Below, one piece after another: positions 8,040 through 18,294 of a stretch of DNA of 64,000 bases. The notes under the pieces were generated by a model that was not told the origin of the DNA, ran no database searches, and was given only the letters and a program-made list of their open reading frames with translations. Every line of letters starts with the position of its first letter. Position 1 is the stretch's first letter. Source of the stretch: Lachnospiraceae bacterium GAM79 (GTDB lineage Bacteria > Bacillota > Clostridia > Lachnospirales > Lachnospiraceae); assembly GCA_020735665.1 (NCBI GenBank), contig CP085928.1, forward strand, positions 2,774,501-2,838,500, in the 5' to 3' direction. The position numbers and the translations under genes were made by a program.

Positions 8040-10145
8040 ATGTCCGACAAATACACGAACGCAGAAAGAATTCATGATTATATATATGATCTGAAGCCGG
8101 TTATCAATGTAGGGGGATTGTTTTCCGATGGTTCTGAATACTATAGAATACCGCAGGAGCCTGGAATCAATGACCAGGTGAAGGTTAGATTTCGAACATG
8201 TGCAGATAATGCCGATGAAGTTTATTTGATCTACAATGGCGAGAAGCTCGTCATGTCTGTTGAAGAATCCGATGATTTATTTGATTACTATACGGCGGTG
8301 ATCCCAGCCGGAGAGAAATATATATCCTATTATTTTGAGATCCATTCGGGCTGTGTGACCTGTTATTATAACAGGATCGGTGTACAGAAGAATGTGAATC
8401 CGGACTATAACTTTGAAATCTGTCCGGGCTTTGATGTACCGGATTGGGCAAAGGGAGCTGTCTTTTATCAGATCTATGTGGATCGTTTCTGTAATGGAGA
8501 TCCATCGAACGATGTACTGGACAACGAATACTGCTACATCGACAGTCCTACCAGGCAGGTGAAGGACTGGTATGAATATCCGGCAAATATGGATGTCGGA
8601 CGTTTCTATGGCGGAGATCTTCAGGGTGTTAAGGATAAGTTAGATTACCTGCAGGATCTGGGTGTAGATGTTATCTATTTTAATCCGTTATTTGTATCAC
8701 CATCCAACCACAAATACGATATTCAGGATTATGATTATATTGATCCGCATTTCGGAAAGATCGTTGTGGATGAGGGCGAATGTCTGCCGGATGGCGTAAA
8801 AGAGAATAAAAGAGCAACGAAATATATCAGCCGTGTAACCGACAAACGAAATCTGGAAGCCAGCAATCAGTTTTTTGCAGAATTGGTGGAGGAGATTCAC
8901 AGTCGTGGTATGCGTGTTATCTTAGATGGTGTATTTAACCATTGCGGTTCCTTCAACAAATGGATGGATCGTGAGTGTATCTATGAGAATCAGGAAGGCT
9001 ACGAGAAGGGAGCATTTGTATCCTGGAGCAGTCCGTATAAGTCATTCTTTAAGTTTTATAACGAAGAGGTATGGCCGTACAATACCACCTACGATGGTTG
9101 GTGGGGGCATGATACACTTCCAAAGCTGAACTATGAAGATTCCCCAAAACTGGTGGAATATATTTTGAATATAGCAAAGAAATGGGTGTCCCCTCCATAT
9201 AACGTGGATGGCTGGCGACTGGATGTTGCAGCAGATCTCGGACATTCGGAGGAATATAATCACAAGTTCTGGAGAATGTTCCGTAATGCAGTCAAAGAGG
9301 CAAATCCAAATGCAATCGTACTGGCAGAGCATTATGGAGATCCGAAGCCTTGGTTAAAGGGCGATCAGTGGGATACCGTTATGAACTATGATGCATTTAT
9401 GGAGCCGATCACCTGGTTCCTGACCGGTGTTGAGAAGCACAGTGATGAGTTCCGTGGCGATCTGTTAGGTAACCCGGATACATTTATGGGAGCCATGAAT
9501 TATCATATGGCGAGATTCCAGCGTCCATCCCTTGAGATTGCGATGAATGAATTATCAAACCACGATCATTCCAGATTCTTAACCCGTACAAACCGGAGAG
9601 TCGGACGTACGCATACGATGGGGCCGCAGGCGGCAAATGAGGGTATCGATAAGAGTATATTCCGTCAGGGCGTTGTATTCCAGATGACCTGGCCGGGAGC
9701 TCCGACGATCTACTATGGAGATGAAGCAGGACTTTGTGGCTGGACTGACCCGGATAACCGTAGAACGTATCCGTGGGGCAGAGAAGATATGGAACTGATC
9801 CGGTTCCATAAGGACATGATCCGTATTCATAAGAACTATGAGGCTCTGATCCGTGGCTCAGTTATGTTCTTATATGGAGCACATAAGATTATCGCATATG
9901 GACGGTTCACAGATACAGAGCAGCTGGTTGTGATCCTGAATACGAATTATGAAGATATCGATGTGAAGCTGCATGTCAGACGGATCGGTGTCAAGAATCA
10001 TGAGGTTATGCGCAGAGTGATGTTCACAAATGAAGAAGGCTACAGTCTGGAAGCCTGTGACTACAAGGTAGAGCATAATATGCTTTATCTGAAGGTACCG
10101 AAGATGTCGGCTATGGTTCTTGCAAACGTGGGAAGGGATATTTAA
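8040..10145 (+). CDS. GH13 neopullulanase/cyclomaltodextrinase-like amylase
   Basis: The 701-residue protein lacks a signal peptide, so it should act in the cytoplasm on imported malto-oligosaccharides or cyclodextrins. An N-terminal beta-sandwich of the CBM34 kind (about residues 30-130) precedes the catalytic barrel. The four GH13 regions are visible: DGVFNH; DGWRLDVA with nucleophile D395; VLAEHYGD with acid/base E430; and SNHDHSR with D509. AAAGGGAG stands before the ATG. The gene lies alone after the fold-back region, and its end overlaps the open frame of the next gene. Exact substrate (pullulan, cyclodextrin or maltodextrin) cannot be read from motifs. Confidence 0.88.
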   Translation: MSDKYTNAERIHDYIYDLKPVINVGGLFSDGSEYYRIPQEPGINDQVKVRFRTCADNADEVYLIYNGEKLVMSVEESDDLFDYYTAVIPAGEKYISYYFEIHSGCVTCYYNRIGVQKNVNPDYNFEICPGFDVPDWAKGAVFYQIYVDRFCNGDPSNDVLDNEYCYIDSPTRQVKDWYEYPANMDVGRFYGGDLQGVKDKLDYLQDLGVDVIYFNPLFVSPSNHKYDIQDYDYIDPHFGKIVVDEGECLPDGVKENKRATKYISRVTDKRNLEASNQFFAELVEEIHSRGMRVILDGVFNHCGSFNKWMDRECIYENQEGYEKGAFVSWSSPYKSFFKFYNEEVWPYNTTYDGWWGHDTLPKLNYEDSPKLVEYILNIAKKWVSPPYNVDGWRLDVAADLGHSEEYNHKFWRMFRNAVKEANPNAIVLAEHYGDPKPWLKGDQWDTVMNYDAFMEPITWFLTGVEKHSDEFRGDLLGNPDTFMGAMNYHMARFQRPSLEIAMNELSNHDHSRFLTRTNRRVGRTHTMGPQAANEGIDKSIFRQGVVFQMTWPGAPTIYYGDEAGLCGWTDPDNRRTYPWGREDMELIRFHKDMIRIHKNYEALIRGSVMFLYGAHKIIAYGRFTDTEQLVVILNTNYEDIDVKLHVRRIGVKNHEVMRRVMFTNEEGYSLEACDYKVEHNMLYLKVPKMSAMVLANVGRDI

Positions 10146-10161
10146 AGAGGAAACTAAAGCC

Positions 10162-11199
10162 TTGAAAAGTGATTTTGAGAGAAAAAGATTCATACAACGA
10201 TTTGTGATCCTGTCTGTAATACTGTTGGCAGTGGTTGGAATCGGTATACGGTTCCTGTTCGGTGGCGATGAAAAGAGAATTGCGGTTATCCTGCTGATAT
10301 TAGCGGTCGGGCTTGTAATTCTGTTTTTCATCAGTTATCGGGAGATCAACCATACTTATCGGGAGATTGAGCATGTGTCGGATGAGATGCTTCGTGTAGT
10401 TCAGGGAGAAGATGAGCTGCCGGAAGAAGAATACATGCAGGGTACGATCGGAATCTTATATACGAACTTTTATAAGATGGTGACATTTTTAAAAGAAAGC
10501 AAAGAGCGGGAAATGTCAGAGAAAGTATTCTTACGTGATATCATGTCAGATATCTCTCATCAGCTTAAGACACCGCTGGCATCCTTAAATGTATTCATCG
10601 ATCTGCTGTTAGATGATTCCTTTACAGATGAAGAAAAACGGATGCGGGTGCTTAACGAATCAAAAAATCAGCTTACCAGAATGGAATGGATGGTATTATC
10701 TCTTTTAAAGCTTGCCCGGATTGAAGCGGGAGCAATCCAGTTTGACCGGAAAGAATGTGATCTGAAGCTGTTGTTATTACAGGCAAGAGACAGCGTAACC
10801 TATCTGACGGAGAGTAGGGAACAGGAGGTTCATGTGATCTGTGAGGATGGCAGGAAGCTGGTCTGTGACGGTGACTGGCTGGTAGAGGCGATCATCAATC
10901 TTTTGAAGAATGCATCAGACTACTCACCGGAGAAAACAGAGATCACGGTTGAGGTAGAACACAATCCGGTCTTTACCAGGATCTATGTCAAGGATCATGG
11001 AATGGGGATCGCAGAGAAAGATCTCGGAAATATATTCAAACGATTCTACCGTGTACACCATGATGTGAATCCAAACAGTGTCGGAATCGGCTTATCCCTT
11101 ACAAAGTCTATCGTAGAGGGAATGGGTGGCAAGATCACGGTACGGAGTGAAGAAGGATCAAATACCTGGTTTATCATTACATTTGTACATGTAGATTAA
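10162..11199 (+). CDS. Sensor histidine kinase, no adjacent response regulator
   Basis: About 345 residues: two close membrane spans (about residues 11-30 and 39-58) with hardly any outside loop, a linker, a DHp helix with SHQLKTP (H133), and a HATPase domain with N box NLLKNASDYSP, G1 DHGMGI and G2 GIGLSL. It is an intramembrane-sensing type kinase of the kind that often controls FtsX-type ABC transporters. I chose the TTG at 10162 because AGAGGA at 10146-10151 precedes it; an in-frame ATG at 10120 would start inside the amylase gene without a good ribosome site. No response regulator gene is in the window, which is unusual since such pairs are normally adjacent. Confidence 0.85.
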   Translation: MKSDFERKRFIQRFVILSVILLAVVGIGIRFLFGGDEKRIAVILLILAVGLVILFFISYREINHTYREIEHVSDEMLRVVQGEDELPEEEYMQGTIGILYTNFYKMVTFLKESKEREMSEKVFLRDIMSDISHQLKTPLASLNVFIDLLLDDSFTDEEKRMRVLNESKNQLTRMEWMVLSLLKLARIEAGAIQFDRKECDLKLLLLQARDSVTYLTESREQEVHVICEDGRKLVCDGDWLVEAIINLLKNASDYSPEKTEITVEVEHNPVFTRIYVKDHGMGIAEKDLGNIFKRFYRVHHDVNPNSVGIGLSLTKSIVEGMGGKITVRSEEGSNTWFIITFVHVD

Positions 11200-11251
11200 G
11201 TTGATTCTAAAAAGAAGTCTAAAGAAATTATAATTTAAAAGGGGGGGTAGT

Positions 11252-14200
11252 ATGAAACGCATACAAAAGAAAAGCGTAATACTTACAAGTCTTATATTCA
11301 CCATTATTTTATTATTAAACTTAATACCATTTTCTGCCAAGGCAGAAGAACAAAGAGGAAAACCGCAGGCACTTTCATGGCTCAAAGAAATGGGTGAAGA
11401 AAGTGGGGAATGGAAAAATGCAGGACTTCCGAATTTCACCTGTAATGCAATGGCAGTATTGCGTGAAGAAAAAAATGAAACAGACAGTACGTTTTTAACA
11501 AAATGGGAGCAGGAACATACGGTGCTTAACGTAGATGAACTGGCACATCTTGCATGGGCAAGGGGATGTCAAAGCTATCTGGATACAGCCTGGGAGTGGC
11601 AGAATGAGGATGGCGGATTTGGCCTTACAGAATCCTATACGAGCGATGTGTATGATACTATGCTGGTATTGCTGGCACAAGAAGCAGTATGGGAAAAAGA
11701 CGGACTGGAAGAAATCACAGATAGTACGGAACAGAAATATCATTCAGATAGGATGACGAAGGCTGTTAATTATCTGATTGGACAGCAGAAAGCGGACGGA
11801 GGTTTTGGTTATACAAAATTTGACATATCCGTACCGGAATTATCTGCACAGGTTGGTATCGTTTTGTTATTGGCGAGTGTTGACAATGCTTCTGTGTACG
11901 AAAAGTTGGACAGCTACTGCCAGAATGTTTTTACTGCAGATTTTTCTGAAGAGACATTTTTGGAACAGGCAAAACTGGCAGGTTATCTGTACAAAAGGGA
12001 ATTAATAAATGATACCGATGATGTGGAAAAGAAGTTAAATGCTGTACAGGCAGAGGATGGCAGCGTATATGGAAGTGTAAAGGATACCATACAATATATT
12101 CTGTTGGTACGGGAAATCGAGCAGTACCATTCATTGAAGTTTGAAATAAAGAATCTGATAACGGAAGCAGACAATTATGTACTGGAAGCAGACAGGAAAC
12201 AACAGGTATCATTACAGACAACCATACAATATACCATTAACCAGGAGATGAAGGCTGTTATTCGTTACACTTTACTGGAAGATGGGGAGATCATAAAGAC
12301 AGAAGAAAAAGAATGTCTTTTTATCCCGAAACAGGAAGAACAGAAGATAGACGCTGTTATGGATATTGTTGCGACCGAAGGCAGGACATATGTACTCCGT
12401 ACTGAAGTGCTGTCTAAGGAAGATGCGGGAATAGAGAATATATGGAAAAGTACTGAGTTTAATTTTACGGTGCATAAAAAGGAAAAGCCTGAACTGAAAT
12501 TGACATGTACAGTTAAAGACGGTGAAGATTATGGTATAGAGCTTGACTGGAATGACATAACAAATGATGAAGAAAGATATGGTTACAGGGTATCTAGAAA
12601 GCAGGGAGACGGTGTTTGGGAGACACGCTCTACATGGAACGGAAATGAAAAGGTAAGGGTGCTTAATATATATCCTCGTTTAACGGCGGAAAATTATCTT
12701 GTCGACTGGATGGAAACGACTGTAAGCGGAACAGGTGAGCCGGCAGGAAAAGGCTTATTTGATATAGATACTGTTTATATAGATGATTATAATACCGAGC
12801 CTGAAGAATATCTGTTTGATGAGGACGGAAATTATAAATATGATGTTCTGATGTTTGGTTCAAGTGATTACAACGGACCTATAGGATCACCAAAAGATTT
12901 AAATGAAAAATCATATATAGAAACTAAGAAATTCATAGATTCAGGCAGAGGTGCTTTGTTTGGACATGATACGCTTTGGTACATGCCTTATTTTTTAAAA
13001 TTTTCAGATATGCTTGGAATGAAAATGGGAGGCGCTTCATCAGGATTTTCAAATAAAGTAAAAGTAGTAAAACAAGGGTTCCTTACAGGCTATCCATGGA
13101 ATCTGTCAGGTACACTTGATATTCCATGGACACATACACAGGGACAATGTTCGGGCGGCAGTCTGGGATCGACTGTGTGGATGGAACTGGAGACGAATGG
13201 GAACTGTACGGATTCAGCTACCGGTGTGACATCAAGTGCCTATTTATTTACAAATAATCAGCTTGCGATGATACAGACAGGACACAGTAATGGACTTGCT
13301 ACAGATGATGAGCGTAAGGTACTGGCAAATACACTTTTTTATTTAAAACAGTTTACATACAGTACAGGTTCAGCTGATAAATCATTTTACGATCTGGACG
13401 CGCCTGTTGTTGATGATCTGGAAATTTCGGATAACGGTATAGCAACTATATATGGCGAGGACAGGGGGACAACATATCAGTATTACGTTGAAGGAATAGC
13501 GGCAAGTTCTGAGACGGAGAACATACAGTCAAATATAGTGACGGCAACAGCTTTTTCAGGATTAAAGGGCTATATAGTGGAGGTAAGCGATAAGGAGTAT
13601 ATAGAGGATATTGCAGAGTATGATGAGAAAGGAAATCTTATATCTGACATAGTTCCGGCTAATCAGGATAAGGCAACTGTGAATCTTGGAGAATGTACCC
13701 CGGGAACTACTGTATATATTCATATACGTCCTGTTGATAATGCGGGAAATATCGGGGAAGAATTTGTTCAGGAGATAGAAATACCTGATAATGAATCGTA
13801 TTTTGATCTTCCATATGCATTATTTGCAAGTGAGGAAGAAGTACAATTATTCTGTTGTCAGGCAGATGTAAAAGGTATTGTGTATGGAAACGAAACATTC
13901 AGATTTCAGGGAAGTACCTTAAATCTTCTTGGTACGGCATATTCTGCGGGAAAATTGCAGATAGCGGGAGGAGATCTTCATATAGCAGAGAAAATCGAAA
14001 ATGCTTCGCAGATAGAACTTCCGAATTATATGACAGACATATTGGACAATATGAAACAGAATACGGGAATTGAAGAAATCGCAGAGTACAATATGGCAAA
14101 TGTAACCAATCCTACTATATGTAAAACGACTACGAGAGCATGGTGCAATAGGGTTAATATATTCGCAGATTTAGTTTCGAACGGAGATATATCTTTTAAT

Positions 14201-14422
14201 GCAAATGTTATGACTCTTGGATATAAAGATCCTGTAGTAATAGCTTCAGAAAATGGTGACATAACTATACAGGCGACAAACGTAAATGGAAACGGATTGA
14301 TATATGCTCCAAATGGTACTGTTACAATAAATGTGTGTGATTTTGACTATAAAGGAAGCATAATTGCAAAGAAAATCAATATACAGGCAACTTATTACCA
14401 ACATAAAATTGAGGATAAATAA
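11252..14422 (+). CDS. Large exported protein with toroid-like repeats, partner of the toxin-like lipoprotein
   Basis: The 1056-residue protein starts with a signal peptide (hydrophobic stretch at about residues 9-30, cleavage near AKA-E). Residues ~35-230 contain two prenyltransferase/terpenoid-cyclase style alpha-alpha repeats (WQNEDGGFG and GQQKADGGFG). Residues ~400-720 resemble the DUF5057-type module of large Clostridia surface proteins (motifs VLMFGSSDYNGP and GHDTLWYMPYF). The C-terminus (about 960-1056) is a Gly/Asn-rich, beta-helix-like region. No sortase motif or membrane anchor is seen. A run of seven G forms part of the ribosome site. Its stop lies directly against the ATG of the next gene, so the two are almost certainly co-translated and may act together at the surface. 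Domain names are from recall; enzymatic activity is not evident. Confidence 0.6.
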   Translation: MKRIQKKSVILTSLIFTIILLLNLIPFSAKAEEQRGKPQALSWLKEMGEESGEWKNAGLPNFTCNAMAVLREEKNETDSTFLTKWEQEHTVLNVDELAHLAWARGCQSYLDTAWEWQNEDGGFGLTESYTSDVYDTMLVLLAQEAVWEKDGLEEITDSTEQKYHSDRMTKAVNYLIGQQKADGGFGYTKFDISVPELSAQVGIVLLLASVDNASVYEKLDSYCQNVFTADFSEETFLEQAKLAGYLYKRELINDTDDVEKKLNAVQAEDGSVYGSVKDTIQYILLVREIEQYHSLKFEIKNLITEADNYVLEADRKQQVSLQTTIQYTINQEMKAVIRYTLLEDGEIIKTEEKECLFIPKQEEQKIDAVMDIVATEGRTYVLRTEVLSKEDAGIENIWKSTEFNFTVHKKEKPELKLTCTVKDGEDYGIELDWNDITNDEERYGYRVSRKQGDGVWETRSTWNGNEKVRVLNIYPRLTAENYLVDWMETTVSGTGEPAGKGLFDIDTVYIDDYNTEPEEYLFDEDGNYKYDVLMFGSSDYNGPIGSPKDLNEKSYIETKKFIDSGRGALFGHDTLWYMPYFLKFSDMLGMKMGGASSGFSNKVKVVKQGFLTGYPWNLSGTLDIPWTHTQGQCSGGSLGSTVWMELETNGNCTDSATGVTSSAYLFTNNQLAMIQTGHSNGLATDDERKVLANTLFYLKQFTYSTGSADKSFYDLDAPVVDDLEISDNGIATIYGEDRGTTYQYYVEGIAASSETENIQSNIVTATAFSGLKGYIVEVSDKEYIEDIAEYDEKGNLISDIVPANQDKATVNLGECTPGTTVYIHIRPVDNAGNIGEEFVQEIEIPDNESYFDLPYALFASEEEVQLFCCQADVKGIVYGNETFRFQGSTLNLLGTAYSAGKLQIAGGDLHIAEKIENASQIELPNYMTDILDNMKQNTGIEEIAEYNMANVTNPTICKTTTRAWCNRVNIFADLVSNGDISFNANVMTLGYKDPVVIASENGDITIQATNVNGNGLIYAPNGTVTINVCDFDYKGSIIAKKINIQATYYQHKIEDK

Positions 14423-17400
14423 ATGATAGAAAAAATTAAAACTTATAAATATGGATATAAATGCATAGCAATGCTGCTTGTATTTGCGTTAAGTCTGAAC
14501 ATGCTTGCCGGCTGTGGAAAAAGCGGCAGTGTAAATAATACGGTGCAGGATGAATATAAAACGGAGAATACTGCGCCTGAAAAAGATACAGAGAAAGAGT
14601 CGGCGGATAGTCAGGAGAATACTATGCCTGCCTCAGAACTTCTTGGCACAGAACTTGATACGCTGGAAGATCAGGTAAAAAGTGGAAATGTGGAAGAGAC
14701 AGCCACACATCTGTATGCTGTCGAAGAAGCCTTTGGACAGATGGCAGAAGAAGCTGAAGAAATAATCGGAAGCAGTGATGAATTAAGTAACCTGTCAGAT
14801 GAAGCACAGTCTCTTCTGGAGAAAAGAAAAGGGGAATTTCAGGCAGAACTGTCGGAGAGAAAGACAAAGGCAGAGGATATAGAGAAAGCCCTGAAGGAGA
14901 ACATATCATCAGAAGATGCCGCTGAGGTATTGGGGCTCATAGAAGAAGCGAGAGAGCTGCTTAGAGCTGATGAAGATGTACATACATATGGATCAGAGAT
15001 TTCGGATAAGCCGGAAGTATACAGGGCGGTTGAAGCGGAGCTTTATAATGCGGAAAAAAGTGATGTGGAGAATTTCACAGCAAAAGACTACACTTCGGAG
15101 ATTTCAGATGAGAAGCTTATTTCCTGTACAGGGATTATGGAACTTACCGAAGAAATGAAGAAGCTTGCCGGTGAGCTTGATACGCCGCTTAATATATATA
15201 ATTACATAAAGAACAACATAGATTATGAATATTACTATGGTAGCAGGAAAGGTGCTGCAGGAACATTTGAGTCAAAGGGCGGAAATGATGTAGACCAGGC
15301 AGGGCTTCTTATTGCTATGCTTCGATATAAGGGATATCCTTCAATGTATGTAGAGGGCAATATACTTCTTGAGCCTGAAAAAGCCATGTCACTTATGGGA
15401 GCTGATACAGCAGAGCATGCGGCGGCTGTACTTGCATCAAATGGGGTGCCTGTAACAAGGCTTACATCCGGGGGAAAAACCGTATATCTAAAAATAGAGC
15501 ATGTATGGGTGAGAACCCTTGTACCTTACGGCAACTACCGGGGAGCGGGAGATGCAGATGGAGAGAGCGTATGGATAGACCTTGATACGGGAATTAAGGA
15601 ATATGAGAGTGTACATAGTGTATATGATACGGTGTCAGGAGATACAGATGAAATTGCGGCAAAGCTTGATGAGGCTGTATCGTCGGGAGCTGCAGAGACA
15701 TTCGAAAATGTTTACAATGATATTTATGCGGAATGTGAAGATTCATTGTCCGGAATGGATTTAAATAGTGTCTATTTCAGAAAACGTATAATAAAACAGA
15801 GAGATGAAGTGTATCTTCCACTTTCTCTGCAGTATGAGGTAGATAGTGAAGAGGGAACATTTGCGGAATTACCTGACCGATTAAGGGATCAGGTGACATT
15901 TGAAGTGGATGGCTGTACTCTTGGAAGTTTCAATGCGGATGAGCTTTCGGGCAAGAGTATACTTCTCTCTTATGAGGCTGCAACTGATGCTGATGAAGAG
16001 ATCCTTTCGGGATATGGGGATATATTTACAACTCCATCGTACGCAGTACATATGACGCCTGTACTTTATGTGGATGGGGAGGCTGTAAGTGATAAGGAAG
16101 AGGAGCTTTTATACAGCCCTCTTGGAACGGACAGCAGCTTCAGCATAGTGTTCCATACAAATGAAGGGAACAACAGAATAACGAATACAATTACAGCAGG
16201 TTCGATGTATGCGGTAACCATTGATGTACAGAGCATAAGTGATGCGGATATGGAAAGTCTTTATGATGAGATAATCACTCTTAAGGACAGTGTGTCAGAG
16301 AAAAATGTCTATAGCCCTGAATATATGGGAAGATATCTTGAGATGACGGGCAAACTGTATTTTGCCCAGTTGGATTTGACATATGCCGCAGCAGCGGACA
16401 GTTATAATGTTGCAGCTACAAGAAATATAAGTGAAGCAATAACAGGTTATGAAGCTGAAAAGGAATACATCTATGGAATGGTAAGCGGAATTGATTTCGG
16501 CTATATGTTCATGGATGTGGATAAGGACAGCCACAGTGTGGTGAGCCTTCTGGGTGATGAGAATGCGGAGCGGGAATATCTGCTTACGACCGGTATAATG
16601 GGTTCGGAATATGAGAGTGGAATTTTTGAAGAACTTATGGGGGAACCTGCTGTTTCTACTATAAGTATACTCGAGGATGCTGTGGAAAGTGGAGTTGACA
16701 TTCTGGCTATTAATTCTTCAAATCTTGAAGATGCTCTGATATTACTTGACACAGCGGACGAGGTGGTATCGGAGATAAGAACTGCGGCACAAAATGGCTA
16801 TACGGTTTTCATTCCTCGTGAGGAAATGGTGTTTGGAAGCTGGAGTGGAACGGGTTATATAGTTCTCTCGGAAGACGGAACGGCTGCGTACAGGATATCG
16901 GGAGGGTTAAACGGCGGAAGTACCCAGAGCGAAGTAATATATGACACTATGGTTGAATTTGGACTTACACTTGTTGATATAACAGAGGGTATGCTCCTTA
17001 TTTTCCAGTCAATAAATATGATGGCAGCAGCTGGGGCTGTATCGTTTCTTGGATCAGCGCAGATAGCTCTTGCTGGTGTGTGCATAGGTGTGAGTGTATG
17101 GTCGTGCATACAGACCTTTAAGCTGTTTGATGCGTATATGGATGGTAATGAGGAAGCGGGAGAAATCATTGTCAAACAGACTATATTTGATGTGATACTT
17201 ACCGTAGGACTTTCATTATTTTCAGAGCTTGCAAAACCGATATTGTCTCTTACACTGAAAAATAAACTTGTGAAGTCTCTAGGTGCTGATGTAGTAGAGG
17301 AGCTATTGACAAACGGAGCCAAGCTGGAAGACATCAGCAAGCTGGTAACAAATCTTAAGAAGCTGGGACTTTCTGATGAAGTGATAAGTATGTTTGCAAA

Positions 17401-18280
17401 GAACTTCGGAGATACAGGACTTGACTGGCTGAGAAAGGCGAGAGGTCTTGGGGCGTCTCCTGATGTGTTGAAGCAGCTTTCACAGATGGATGGTTTTGCG
17501 GATAAGATGGACGAGATCTTCGAGCTGATGAAGAGTTCTTCGAAAAGCGCAGACGATGTAGCAGAGTGTCTTATCAAAAACGGAGATGAAGCAATAGAGA
17601 TCATCCGAAAATATGGAGATGATGCAGTCGATGCGATTATAGTACATGGTGATGATGCTGTCACAATCATAGGGAAATACGGTGATGATGCTGTCGACAG
17701 ACTTAAGCAGGGAAAGACGCCTGATGAGATTGAGAAGGAGCTTGGAGGCAAGCCGGGAGAGAATGTAACTTCTGGATTAACCAGTGAAAAGATAGCGGAT
17801 ATTTTAAATACGCCTAAAGGAAGCAGACCGAACCCGTCAGAATATCTGAGCAAAGAGTATATAGATAATCATTTGTCAAAATTTGATGATGGTGCAGCAT
17901 ATATTTTATCAAAGAAAACATATGATGATTACTTTGATGGTATGGATAAATTAGGGTGGCCGGATGGAACACAGTTTGTACTTCCTAAAAATGAGGTTGA
18001 TAATGTGTTAAATAACGCAGGAGGTGATCTAACTAAATTAGAAAAAGAGCTGGGGTATAATATTGGTTCTCTAGAGAATGGTGATTATATAATAATGTAT
18101 ATAAATAATCCTAAGAAATACAATATTTCACTTCCAAGCGGTAACGAGATGGGGGCAAATAATAACTGGATACCGGGTGGTTATACATCAGGGGGAATAC
18201 CGGAGGCGGTTGTATATGATCTTGATAATATACCGGAAGAAGTATATTTTAGCGAGCCGATAAAATTTAAAAGAAAATAA
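14423..18280 (+). CDS. Polymorphic-toxin-like lipoprotein with Cys-less transglutaminase domain
   Basis: The 1285-residue protein begins with a lipoprotein signal (LAGC, lipid cysteine at 31). A charged, helical Glu/Lys-rich stalk spans about 35-200. A transglutaminase-like domain (about 245-395) keeps the His (IEHVWVRT) and Asp (VWIDLDTG) positions but reads GGNDVDQAGLL where the nucleophile cysteine should be. A hydrophobic stretch (about 850-930) may be membrane-active. Residues ~1050-1100 have repeats such as YGDDAVDAI and HGDDAVTII, a common pre-toxin linker. The last ~140 residues form a separate domain (NGDYIIMYI, GANNNWIPGGYTSGG) that I read as the toxin tip, of unassigned activity. 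Immediately downstream come six copies of one putative immunity gene and debris of other tips. The carrier type (lipoprotein; not LXG, RHS or filamentous) is unusual. Confidence 0.62.
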   Translation: MIEKIKTYKYGYKCIAMLLVFALSLNMLAGCGKSGSVNNTVQDEYKTENTAPEKDTEKESADSQENTMPASELLGTELDTLEDQVKSGNVEETATHLYAVEEAFGQMAEEAEEIIGSSDELSNLSDEAQSLLEKRKGEFQAELSERKTKAEDIEKALKENISSEDAAEVLGLIEEARELLRADEDVHTYGSEISDKPEVYRAVEAELYNAEKSDVENFTAKDYTSEISDEKLISCTGIMELTEEMKKLAGELDTPLNIYNYIKNNIDYEYYYGSRKGAAGTFESKGGNDVDQAGLLIAMLRYKGYPSMYVEGNILLEPEKAMSLMGADTAEHAAAVLASNGVPVTRLTSGGKTVYLKIEHVWVRTLVPYGNYRGAGDADGESVWIDLDTGIKEYESVHSVYDTVSGDTDEIAAKLDEAVSSGAAETFENVYNDIYAECEDSLSGMDLNSVYFRKRIIKQRDEVYLPLSLQYEVDSEEGTFAELPDRLRDQVTFEVDGCTLGSFNADELSGKSILLSYEAATDADEEILSGYGDIFTTPSYAVHMTPVLYVDGEAVSDKEEELLYSPLGTDSSFSIVFHTNEGNNRITNTITAGSMYAVTIDVQSISDADMESLYDEIITLKDSVSEKNVYSPEYMGRYLEMTGKLYFAQLDLTYAAAADSYNVAATRNISEAITGYEAEKEYIYGMVSGIDFGYMFMDVDKDSHSVVSLLGDENAEREYLLTTGIMGSEYESGIFEELMGEPAVSTISILEDAVESGVDILAINSSNLEDALILLDTADEVVSEIRTAAQNGYTVFIPREEMVFGSWSGTGYIVLSEDGTAAYRISGGLNGGSTQSEVIYDTMVEFGLTLVDITEGMLLIFQSINMMAAAGAVSFLGSAQIALAGVCIGVSVWSCIQTFKLFDAYMDGNEEAGEIIVKQTIFDVILTVGLSLFSELAKPILSLTLKNKLVKSLGADVVEELLTNGAKLEDISKLVTNLKKLGLSDEVISMFAKNFGDTGLDWLRKARGLGASPDVLKQLSQMDGFADKMDEIFELMKSSSKSADDVAECLIKNGDEAIEIIRKYGDDAVDAIIVHGDDAVTIIGKYGDDAVDRLKQGKTPDEIEKELGGKPGENVTSGLTSEKIADILNTPKGSRPNPSEYLSKEYIDNHLSKFDDGAAYILSKKTYDDYFDGMDKLGWPDGTQFVLPKNEVDNVLNNAGGDLTKLEKELGYNIGSLENGDYIIMYINNPKKYNISLPSGNEMGANNNWIPGGYTSGGIPEAVVYDLDNIPEEVYFSEPIKFKRK

Positions 18281-18294
18281 AGGAGATTAAGAGC

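Noticed and set aside
16855-17853. 332-codon minus-strand open frame within the toxin-like gene
   Set aside because: It lies wholly opposite a coherent coding frame with clear domain features and has no start signals; it is low-complexity Ser/Ile-rich.
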